64,000 nt of DNA. Source: Riptortus pedestris. Lineage: Eukaryota > Arthropoda > Insecta > Hemiptera > Alydidae. This document shows positions 12,861 to 22,690 of this stretch, piece by piece (position 1 is the stretch's first letter; every line of letters begins with the position of its first letter). The notes under the pieces are model-generated. The model was not told the DNA's origin. It did no database searches and worked only from the letters and a program-made list of their open reading frames with translations. The position numbers and the translations under genes are program-made. The DNA lies in NCBI GenBank assembly GCA_019009955.1, contig CM032229.1, positions 143,667,501 through 143,731,500 on the forward strand, given 5' to 3'.

Positions 12861-14664
12861 ACCTATCTCCTCTTAATTATTATTAACACATTACAACATC
12901 ATGTTAGCATTGTTTCACTCGCAATTAGATACAGCCGAGTAATATAAAGATATACCCACACAATTGTAATACCACTTTTTCTCTATGAATAACCAACATA
13001 AATTTTCAATGACACAAGAACTCGTGTAAGACCATTGTTATAAAATAAAATTATTAACATAACCTTATAACTCTTTCTAAAATCTTTAGCCAGCCGAACT
13101 ATGTGGACCTACAGATCTTTTTAGAAGCCAAATGTTTTCCTTAAAGAAATAGTTAGAAACAATCTTGTCTCTGCCTGAGAAAATACCATGAAAGAAAATA
13201 AAAATAAACAATAAAATTAAAAATTTTATTACTATAAAATATTCTTATAATAATAAATGGTTTAATACCATACAATATTCATAAATGGGTGTAAATTATA
13301 ACTACAGAAATGTTTACCTGTGATATGAAACTAAACCATGTAGAGGATCGAAAAAAAAATGAAAAAAAACATTTAAGACAATAAAATCTCCCTCATTGAT
13401 TGAATATAATTCAAGTTGTTGTTAAGCCTTGTATTTCTGCATATTCTTATATTTTTCGATTTTAGAGACACATTTTAAAATTAATGAGTTATTTCAGGCC
13501 ATCTTATTTCTCAAATTCATATAGTTCTCCAACAGCCTGGGTCATAATTTATGGTAAAGGGATTGATGCTTAATAATATATATATTTATTGTTTTACTTA
13601 AATCCCCAATCGGCCGATTTTTTGTTAATATTTGATGTCAGATTAATAACAAAAGAAAATAAAGTCTGAAAAAATGGAAAAAACTTTTAATTTAATTATG
13701 TAGACCAAAATGGTCGATAATCACTTGAAAACAAACAGTTTTAGAAATAGATAAATATTTTATCAATTTTGAATATTTGTTTTTTTCGTAGTTTTTATTT
13801 ATTTATTCTTTAGTCTTGGGCAATACGGATTATTCTGTTTCTGTATTGATTTGGTTAAAATTTAAATTTTTTCTTAGGTACAGACGATGAAAAAATAAAC
13901 TGGGTTAAAAAAATACTTATGAAAATGGATTTCAATCAGTCATTGGAATTTCCCTCGAGTCTTATTGATTTTATACACTCTCTTTGAATATTTATTCCGT
14001 GAATAGTAGATTTGTTTTTCGAATGTTATACGTAGCTGATGCACATAGATTAGTATAAGTAGTGCCGATAAAAAATAGTGTTCAAATGGATTTAGGCGTT
14101 GAATGATTTAGAAATTCAAAGTCGCCCTTTTAGTATTCAATCTGAGATAGATTTAAATATTACTATGTGCTTGATGTATTTTATTTCCTATAAACAAGAT
14201 TTTTCTTTTCCATTTTAAATCTCCTCTCTTCTTCCAAGTCACCATCCGTCCAACAAATGTACAGACAAATAACGTCTGAAACTTGTTCTTATACTTTAAT
14301 GACATGACTTGACAACTATTTTTTAAACTTCGATTTCCTTTTTCAATTGAATATCTCCCATACTCCATCCTGACTTAATATAGTTGTTATTTCTCTCTTG
14401 GTTGGAGATGAGATAGTAAGTTATATAATTCCATAATGTGAAAAATTACATGACTACCTGTGGAGATTTATTAAAGACATGCAGTGGAAATATAAAAAAA
14501 ATGAGTAACAGAAACTCGAATGTTTCTGGAATTAGCGGGGAATATGTAGACTGTCTTAGAATATTACTTTATCAATCAGATATTCAATACGGGTTTTCCT
14601 TCATCCGATGCGTAAACATATTTCGTCCATTAACTTAAACATGTTATCGTTTTTATTTTAAATA
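12861..14664. other. No gene seen; very AT-rich
   Basis: Low-complexity A/T sequence with no recognisable repeat family or gene. Short open frames at 14153-14368 and 14438-14638 show no family motif and read as chance frames. Confidence 0.5.
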
Positions 14665-14790
14665 TCTTGTTTGGAATAATTGCGACCGCTAAAGCGTTAA
14701 TAAATAAATACAAATATCAAGGGATTTCATTTTTTTACATCAACTAGGACATTTTCGAAAATGGTGTCAACACGGGCGATAAAATGTACG
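14665..14790 (-). mobile_element. Fragment of the palindrome/(TA)n element
   Basis: AATTGCGACCGCTAAAGCGTTAA (from about 14678) matches the sequence next to the TA tract in the 18683-19278 copy almost exactly. It is followed by segments matching that copy's 'cctcattttcgtcat' and 'gacatt-ttcgaaaat' parts. The TA tract itself is lost. Same orientation as the 18.7-kb copy. Confidence 0.5.
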
Positions 14791-15421
14791 CACTTTTGAA
14801 CCCGGGAGGGGTCTAATACAAGGAGAGGGATTTAGCGTTGAAAACCCTTATTCCATAAAGGGAAAAAACTGCGAAAGGCAAATATTAATTAATGTGTGTA
14901 TAATTCGTGTGGATTAAAAAGGAAAAGAGGGAGAGATATGAGTAGGAATGAAATGGGACTGAGGTGGCGAAATCTTTGGGTTGTAATGCAGATTAATGTA
15001 AGGGACTACTGGGCTGTAGGCAGGTGGTAAGCCCTCAACCCAGCCAACCCAGAGGCACCCCTCGACCCATCCACCCCTAAACCCAGTCGCCCTTTTACTC
15101 CCCTAATTGTGCCCAATCTTCAACCACTTGTTTCTCTCCCTCTGCTCGTACTCTCATATTGACCATGCTCTTCCAAGGGACCGACTCTTTCGACCTCAGA
15201 GTCAGCTCTACTTGTTTAAATGGTCATTATGAGTGAGGTTATAGGTCTCGTAAATAAAAGGTAACAAATCGACGTTTAAGGCTCAGCGATGATGTTTAAA
15301 TTGGTGAAGGAAATTCCGGATTACACAATTAATGGACGCCAAACAGTTGTCAAAAGATTAAAGAGCCTCAATTGATCCTGAATTAGAATTCTGGGGAAGG
15401 AAAATATTTATAGTCTATTTC

Positions 15422-15580
15422 AACTGCGACATGACAACGACATACAATGGCCTGAACGCCATCATAATCCGGCTGACTATGGATGTGATACTTGCAAGCA
15501 GCCGGTCACGAGGAAGACCGAAAATGTGATTGACGCTAAGGAGTTCCAAGGCGGATTAAGATCTTGAAGCCAGGAATAGA
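15422..15580 (+). pseudogene. Possible LINE reverse-transcriptase C-terminal relic
   Basis: In frame from 15422 the translation ends in S-R-S-R-G-R-P-K-M, followed after a stop and frame change by V-I-D. Many LINE ORF2 proteins end with an (R)SRGRPK..W(I/M)D segment, so this may be the end of a decayed LINE. The evidence is one short motif in a damaged frame. Chance is possible. No upstream RT motifs (FADD etc.) were seen. Confidence 0.25.
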
Positions 15581-16315
15581 ATATATATATGCCTGTTAAT
15601 TCCAGCTTCCTGGCCACCGAAGCAAAGGACTTAACAGTCATCTCTATAGTAAAGTTACTCTCCGAAATTAAGTCTTCGACAGATGATGTGGTATTTGGTC
15701 ACACTGCCACTCTTCATCCACCGAGTTCTATAAATTGTATGACTCGATATAATACAAAGGGCTAGAAGTGAACAAATATTGATTTTGGTGGCAATATTCG
15801 TTTTACGGAGCACTACTTCTACACACATGCGGTCGAACAAGTCATACCTTGTCAATGAAACAAAACTGTATTCTGCAGCCTAGATCATGTATGTGTATCG
15901 GTGGCCTGTGTGTTTCGAAATGCCTTCTAAGCTAGGGACGACGTTGAATGAACGTAAGAAAAAATAAGTGGGAGTTGATCTTGTAATTGCAGGTGGTTTG
16001 GTTCTTCAAACAACTGGAACAGTAGGAAGGTTGTTAATGGTTACTAAAACCCAAAGATGATATTCTGTTTTATTCACTCTAAACTCTTTGGCTCTTTATT
16101 CCTGGGCGAAGATGAAAGCTTCGAAGGATAGATGAAAGTGTACTGCCGCTGAAGGCAGTATTTTTGTAATTGGTGATTCACTTTCTCTTGTGATGTCTAA
16201 ACGATTGATGCCTACTTTTTCACCTAAAACCCTGAATTGGATAACAATTCTGCTTTTCATTCATCAAACCGTATATCCCTTTATTAATCAAAATATGATT
16301 AGTACACTCTTAGGA
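15581..16315. other. No assigned function; moderate GC
   Basis: A 66-codon minus-strand frame at 15655-15855 includes T-I-Y-R-T-R-W-M-K-S-G-S-V, faintly like a Tc1/mariner helix-turn-helix. The match is too weak to assign and there are no catalytic D residues nearby. Otherwise nothing recognised. Confidence 0.3.
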
Positions 16316-16625
16316 TATATATATATATATATATGTTACATTTAAAGAGGGAGAGGAGACTGCGTGGCGCCCTGACACGGGGCGTAAGAAGGTTTTGCCT
16401 GGGGTTCCCTGAGCTACAAATCACCTGCTTAGCGAAAACTTGCACCCCCTCTCGTTATTTATCATACTTTCAGTTTAAACTCGGCACCAAACTACTCGCA
16501 TTCAAACTTTGGCTTCAGCGGGTCCTTCCTCGGCCGTATATATTACCGGGGATGCCCCTCCCTTCCTTGTCTAACTCGAGACACGAATGTATACACTCGG
16601 GGAACTTCATATGAATGGGCTTTAA
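16316..16625. other. GC-richer island, possible regulatory element or small exon
   Basis: Just after a short (TA)n tract, GC rises sharply from about 16345 to 16600. A true ATG at 16333 opens a 93-codon frame rich in Arg, Leu and Pro that matches no family I recognise. A TTTATCATACTTTCAG sequence resembling a splice acceptor lies inside it. Without homology I treat the frame as unproven and the block as an island of unknown function. Confidence 0.25.
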
Positions 16626-17079
16626 AATATCTGAGTATTGCACATTCCTGGTCACTGGAATGTTTGCTTCTCGCAAATATGGTTGGGTTGGTAAAAACCA
16701 ATAAACATTTTGTTCAATGGGGATGGTCCATATTTCGACATCATCTAATCAAAAATCACGATTATACTATTGTATGAGTGTTGGACAAATTCTAAAGAGC
16801 CCTTTACTCGGTCAATATCCATTGGCAAGACCAAGCCACATCTTACCAACCTAGCCTCCACCAACGAACTCTGATATTTCACTTTACTCATCCAATAAGA
16901 CGGACTTGTCAGTTCCCGGTCAACAGAAAATTAAAATTTTCCTCAATGTTACCACCAAGACATCTTCTCAATAAAATTTTAAATGATGTTTCTCCCAATC
17001 TGTCTACAGTGTAAAGGCTACTGGACTGATGGAAAACGAATAATGGCAGCATCCCTGCGATATTTTAAGTATTTTTTTT
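16626..17079. other. No gene seen
   Basis: Ordinary AT-rich sequence; nothing recognised. Confidence 0.5.
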
Positions 17080-17257
17080 TATTTATTAACGCCCACTTTG
17101 TTCTACTAAGACTAATGACGCGTGCTGGTACGCGTAATCTACAGATTACCACCCCTTTCTACCCAGGGTGGGACTAAGGATTTTATTTAATGAGTTCGCC
17201 ACTAAATAAATCCCTATTGTCCTCGTGATAATCGAACTCACGAGTCTAGGTTTATTA
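17080..17257 (-). mobile_element. tRNA-derived SINE, head-truncated copy
   Basis: Read on the minus strand, this has the family's B-box-like GTTCGATTATC, the body hairpin (TTTAGTGGCG...TTAAATAAAATCC), the CCTTAGTCCCACCCTGGGTAG block and a tail ending in TTAATAAAT. The A-box half of the tRNA-like head is missing or unrecognisable. Same family as the fuller copies at 33286-33490 and 40689-40883. Confidence 0.7.
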
Positions 17258-17799
17258 ATTCTTTAAATAATACTTCCTTTAAGTATGGTCTGTCTCCTTC
17301 TTATTTCGTCAATTTTTCAAACCACTAATATTCATGGGCACTTTGCACGCTATTACTTTTATGATAAATTTATTAATATTTCACTTTTATCATAACTATT
17401 TGTAACATTTAAAAGTGTTATTCTGTTGTATAAGCAATAGCTTCAATAATTGTTATTGCAATTACTATAGACTTCTAACGAGTTTCTCTTCTTGTTTTAG
17501 GTGAGTGACAATAACCCATGTCAAAATGGCAACTGGAATGGAAATATGAAGACAAGGGTATGGATATATGTAGTAGAATGATACAAAATGGTGGCTGAAC
17601 TAATTGAAATAAATACAATTATAATCATGTCGGCATCATGCCTGATACCTATGCTTTTCCTTTCGCATGATACTCTTAACACGTTGGTTGTAATAAAGCT
17701 CATGGTTAGAAATTAAGAAATTTAACACAACCTTTATAACATAAAACATAGAAAATATCCTCGTTTTGTTTTAATTGCACGTAGTAAACTATTTACTGC
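17258..17799. other. No gene seen
   Basis: AT-rich sequence. A 60-codon minus-strand frame at 17521-17703 is Ile/Ser-rich and reads as chance. Confidence 0.5.
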
Positions 17800-18260
17800 T
17801 GCCATTAATTAAATTGTTTTCAGCTATGCGTTTATATATTCTTTAATTAGTGTTCACGCGGATTATTTAATTCTCTCCGGTAAATTACAAAGTATTCCAT
17901 TACAATTATTGCCGATATGCCTATTATTGTTAATCGTTTAACGGAGCTCTTTCATTGAGCTCTAAATAGTATTTCAAACTGGAAATTACTGCAACTAAAA
18001 AAGATAAGTGCGGTTGTTTGCTTTAATTGTTCTATAATAATGTCGTCGGTGTGAATTTTAATACCCTTATAATAATAAAGCACCTTGCGGATAGCAAACA
18101 CATCCTAGTAAAATATAATAAAACGCAATTGCCGTGGTCGTAAAATAATTCAAAACGCTAAATACAGAAAATAACGATGAACGAGGCTCAATCCGGTCCT
18201 CAAACTTGAGATCATTTATTGCTTACGCATTCAATTATTATTGTATGTATTGCTTTTATG
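17800..18260. promoter_or_regulatory. Candidate conserved element with GATA, RUNX and FOX sites
   Basis: Complex, low-repeat sequence. GATAAG (18003-18008) is followed directly by TGCGGTT (18009-18015, RUNX core) and overlaps TTGTTTGC (18014-18021, FOX-like). TTAATTAG homeodomain-type sites lie upstream near 17845. The dense mixture resembles an animal enhancer. There are no transcripts or alignments here to test it. Confidence 0.25.
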
Positions 18261-18682
18261 AAATAACTTACTTGACGGCTTTTTTGAAACGAAACATGGC
18301 AGATCTGTAAAAAAAAATAATAATTTTGTTTATACATAAGTTGTGCTTCTGCGCAATGTCTATTACTTAATTCATTTTAATTAGCTTCAACTATCAAATC
18401 TGAAATGATAGATTCTTCCTTATAATCATCATTGGAGAAACCCGTATTCATTTAGTGATTGGCTATCATATCTAAGCGTAAACGAGGTATTGATAACGTG
18501 ACACTCTAAAGTTTTAAGTTTAGGGTGAGCTTCCAGTTCGAACACTCATCTTATGAATTTTATCGTTAGACATCCTCACCCTGAATATGGGGCTAGTTAA
18601 ATTTAAATTAAATATGTATAAAAAAATTGAACAATTGAACTAAAATTTACAATAAAAGCTCTGTGAAATATATGATTTTTAA
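18261..18682. other. No gene seen
   Basis: AT-rich sequence up to the boundary of the inverted mobile-element copy. Confidence 0.5.
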
Positions 18683-19129
18683 AAAGTCCGTCACGCAGGG
18701 GCTGCGTAAACTAAGCAGATTTCCCACGTGAAGTTATACAATAGAGAAATCTCCATACGAGAGCCGAACAGTTACGGCAAAGGGCCGAACTAGCTTTTGG
18801 CGGGAAACACCGTCTTAGGTTATCGGCCCAAATTTAATAAAATGCCAATATCTCGGTTAATATTCAAGATAGAGAATAAATGTATAGAACAATATTTATA
18901 GTACACTTAATGTACAATAAGATTGGTTCTATATAATTTTTCGATCCGGTGCATAATAACAGAGATATTTTGAATTTTCGAAAATCCCCCCTCTAACCCC
19001 CCCCCTTCCTCTAGTCCGATTTCAGCCATTAATGAACTTGATCTGTCCTTTTACATAAAACGGTTAAATATCGAGTTTCGTAACGATCAAACAAAAATTG
19101 CGACCGCTAGAGCGTTAACAGACATATAC

Positions 19130-19160
<31 letters not shown>

Positions 19161-19278
19161 GAACGGACCTCATTTTCGTCATCTTCAAGGTAGGATCAAT
19201 GGACATTTGAAGAAATATTTCGAAAATCGCGTCATGAGTACGACCTCAATAGCTGATTTCCCTTAAGGGAAATCTGCT
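18683..19278 (-). mobile_element. Near-complete inverted copy of the palindrome/(TA)n element
   Basis: This aligns end to end, in reverse, with 11811-12413. It starts with AAAGTCCGTCACGCAGGGGC and the AGCAGATTTCCC terminal block, contains AATATCTCGGTTAATATTCAAG, a C-rich segment near 18990, and TTGCGACCGCTAGAGCGTTAAC before a (TA)n tract at 19130-19155. It ends with the same perfect 20-bp palindrome at 19255-19274. It has no coding capacity. The flanks beyond both ends do not match those of the first copy, which sets the element limits. Confidence 0.6.
19130..19155. repeat. (TA)n microsatellite inside mobile element
   Basis: About 13 TA units at the position matching the TA tract of the sister copy. 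Confidence 0.85.
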
Positions 19279-20230
19279 AAAATGTATTGTACTAATAAAG
19301 TTATTATAAATGAGCAATAAATTAATTAATAGATATTTAAATAGTTTCAAAATTACCAAGAACGGGAGTTTTGTTTAAAAATGTTTGCATTAATATAATT
19401 AGGTAACAGCTGATCAAAATGAACTGAATGAATGGTTTTACGTTTGTTCAAAGTACTTGGATGATAAAAAAAATTAAAATATCTTCTTCCACTGAACTGT
19501 TGTTATATTCATTATTGACTAACGAGTTCAAAGATAAAGTTTCTTTCCATTCAATGTATGACAAAAAAAGGGGACCATTTTACTGGAAAAAATAGCCATT
19601 TCGTTAGAATTACGACGAAACAAATGGCACTTTCCTGCTGCACTAAATACTTGTTTTAGGAACACAAAGTGGGCGAAAAAAAAATTCAAAGGAGGAGCCA
19701 AGAAAAAATATAATAAGCGCTAATTGTTTCTCTCAACGGAAAGGCCTTAACTCTTTCAGGTAAATCGTCTGGGGCCTGTTTGGCTCAGGTTTAAAGACTG
19801 CGCTCAAGTATACGGAAATACTGTTATTAGGCTGTTCCAATCTCCTTCGGCCTGGCTTTTATATATATAAAACATATATATTCGCTGTCTACTTGCCTTG
19901 ATGCCCGGCTCCAATATCAACACCATAACTTCTTTAATGATACTCTACGGAACTGGTGTTTCGGTAAATCTTACAGTTGGCCGACGATGATAGCAGGTCC
20001 AGCAGAGTAAACAGGACGAACATGTTACAGGAAAGTCTAGTCACGCAGGATCTGTGTAGTTGGCGAATTTCCTTTGACTGTTGTCTGACAGATTAGCAAA
20101 ATATTACTCGGCTGCTGAGATGCCGACTTGTTCCTGAGCGCTATGTATGCGAACAACAGCAGGAAAGCTTATACCAGTACCAGGTGCTTCTATGCTGTCC
20201 TATTTGTCTCTTCAGAGAGAGCAAAGGTGC
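19279..20230. other. No gene seen
   Basis: AT-rich to about 19700, then moderately GC-richer to 20200 with no assignable feature. Confidence 0.45.
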
Positions 20231-20235
20231 AAATT

Positions 20236-20490
20236 TACATAAACTTCATTTCTCTAAATTTGCGTGTGGCTGTGAAACCTGGGTTCTCAACCAGAAAAAT
20301 AGTATAGTTGCCCTTATCTGGGAGAAAACAGCTATGAAAAAGAGACTTGTGAATGAGCGGCGTAGATAAATAACAAACTATAAGAAATGAAGAAAGACCA
20401 ACCGGGATAGGCCATGTAGAAAGAATAGAACCAAACAGGCTTGCCAAAAATATTTTATGGTACACTAATTCAGGATTTGAGTCGGTCTAA
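20236..20490 (+). pseudogene. Decayed LINE reverse-transcriptase C-terminal fragment
   Basis: One frame reads K-F-A-C-G-C-E-T-W-V-L-N-Q-K from about 20255. This matches the 'YGCETWTL' block that follows the reverse-transcriptase domain in many non-LTR retrotransposons. After a stop at 20367-20369 and a frame shift, the next frame reads IGHVERIEPNRLAKNIL (about 20408-20460), matching the downstream 'GHVxRMxxxRLPKxxL' block. Both blocks are in the correct order and spacing. Upstream RT and endonuclease parts are absent, so this is a short dead remnant. The clade (RTE/Jockey/R1-like) cannot be fixed. Confidence 0.6.
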
Positions 20491-20859
20491 TGTGGTGGCA
20501 GATCCAGCTCGTATTAGCACAGTTATGTTTTGAATTAAATAAATGTATAATAGTATTAAATGTACTATCTGATGTCTCGCCATTAAATTTGTCATATTTA
20601 CTATGAAAAAAAAAAGAAAAATTTTTTTGATGCACGAGTCATTTTACATCCATTTTCAAAAGTATCGTATTTCTTACGTTGCCATAGTAATGTTCTTAAG
20701 CTTTTAATCCACAATTTCTTCATGTTTTCTTCTCGAATTGATTTTAATTACTTCCCACCGTTAAATTCATGGATTAAATCATCTGTACAAAAACATATTT
20801 TATCTATCTTTATATTCATTTTTCATTACTCAATATAAATTTGACTCAAAGTTCATCTT
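20491..20859. other. No gene seen
   Basis: AT-rich sequence; nothing recognised. Confidence 0.5.
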
Positions 20860-21040
20860 ATTACTATTCATTAACTTCCACTTTTTTCTGCGTTAGCTAA
20901 TTGGGACGGGTTGCCTATAGGTACCACGCTTTTCTAGCCAGGGTAGGACTAAGGGTTTTATTTAATGAGTACCTCACTAAATAAAATCCTATTACCCAGG
21001 TGGAAATCGAACGCCACTCGAGGTTTTGTGAATCAAAGTC
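20860..21040 (-). mobile_element. tRNA-derived SINE, partial copy
   Basis: On the minus strand: GCGTTCGATTTCC (B-box), the ACCTGGGTAATAGG junction, the hairpin TTTATTTAGTGAGGTACTC...TTAAATAAAAC, CCTACCCTGGCTAGAAAAGCG, GGTACC, AACCCGTCCCAATTAGC, and the tail region. The A-box end is lost. It has a well-preserved body and is probably among the younger copies. Confidence 0.7.
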
Positions 21041-22535
21041 ACAGCAAATATTAATTGTTTGTCAAGAAGAAAACAAAAATATTCTGACATGACATATCAA
21101 GAAAAAAGATATTTCTACAAAATAAAAATGCATGATGAAAGTAGTGATTGAAATATGATAAGAATATATATAATAATGAAACTTATAAAAGTTCCTTATC
21201 AGAAGTTGATTCATTTCTATTCTATACCGATCACTGACGTCGGGACATTTTATGTTGTTCCACATTTATTATATTCTTTTTATTTACTCTTGTTAGGTGT
21301 ATTGATTAATATTCAACTATAAAATACTACAAAGAAGTCTGTCAAGTCTGGAAAGTAAACTTAAACACATTCGTCAGCGTTAGATTTGTATTAGTATCAT
21401 AGTAAACGTCATTTAATTTGCCTGGTAAATTATAGCAAGACACTATTATTTGATTAAACTATGTTTAAACTTTGAGTCCGAATTTCTAGAGTAATTCAGA
21501 TAAAGAATCTCATTTTTAAGATAAGCCAAATTAATAATTGCAATAATAAATGAGACTTTTAATGTTCTGAGAATTAACTTTTTAAAAATATTGTTATATA
21601 AATGAAAATGTTATTTTTTTTTATAATATTACCCTGGTCAATTATTTCAAAATATTATAGAGTTATTTAATAAAACTTCTTGAAACTAAAATTATATTTA
21701 TTATACGCATTAAATCATAAAACTTAAAAAAGAAAATAATTATATTTTTCAACACACTGAATCAGCTGTTGCTATGGGTGTCTTTAAAAAACTCAATCGG
21801 CTTTTCAACACATTAAAAAACTGACTATTAGCAAGGTGAATTTATCATTTTTTTTTTTTTTCATATTCAGGAAAGGTGGGTTGCTGACGTAGTTGATTTT
21901 TATCTATTTTACAGAATACCTCGGCAATAGAAACCACAAGAAATTCTATGGCCAGATTTATTTTCCGGGTGGATTTATAATTCTTAGAAATATTCTACTA
22001 AAAAATGCTTGGTCTCAGCATCCATTATTCCTTGGACTTATGGATTATTGATTTTCAGATCTTCTTATGATAAATTAAAAATGGTTCTATACAAATCTTA
22101 TGTATCTCTCTAATATGTAGGTACGGGTCTATTTGCAAAATTTCCGCCTTCTTTACTCCTTGTCTTCCTCTTGCAGATTTCAATCAAAAGGTCTGAATTT
22201 GAAATTTCGGCTATTCGTTTTTTATTTGCCAAGATACGTATAGATGCCACGCCTGAAGTTAGCCAAAATGAGTTAAGTAATTAACGGATTATTCCGTTTA
22301 ATCTGAAAAGCGAAATTGTTCGGGAAGACATTACTTTTTTATTTATAAATATAAGTAAATGTAATATGCACTCAACATTGGATAGTATTTGTTATCGAAA
22401 CTAGTTCTAAAATTGTGTGAGTGCAAATTATTTCTCGGAATAACAGTATTCGATGAATAAGTGATTGAGGACTAAGTATTGTGGTCCGAATGCCAGTTCG
22501 AAATGAAGAATATTTCCAGTAAAAATTTGGAGAAT
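21041..22535. other. No gene seen; AT-rich
   Basis: T and A runs and low complexity; nothing recognised. Confidence 0.5.
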
Positions 22536-22539
22536 GACT

Positions 22540-22690
22540 TATGTATAGTTTATTATGTAATTGGTGTTTATGTAAGCCACCTTTACCATGAATGCGTTGT
22601 TAAGACCCTGGCCATTTTCGTGATTCTCCCAAAATGGCCATATCAGGACGCCCGTTTATCTTTGATTACCAATTGCTAAGACCTCCATTT
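22540..22690. promoter_or_regulatory. Candidate regulatory element with 10-bp inverted repeat
   Basis: TGGCCATTTT (22609-22618) and AAAATGGCCA (22631-22640) form a perfect inverted repeat with a 12-base spacer. TCTTTGATTA, a TCF/LEF-like site, lies just downstream (about 22659-22668). The block is more complex than its flanks. No coding evidence. Confidence 0.25.

Noticed and set aside
15655..15855. Possible Tc1/mariner helix-turn-helix (T-I-Y-R-T-R-W-M-K-S-G-S-V)
   Set aside because: One weak motif, no downstream catalytic residues and no terminal repeats found around it.
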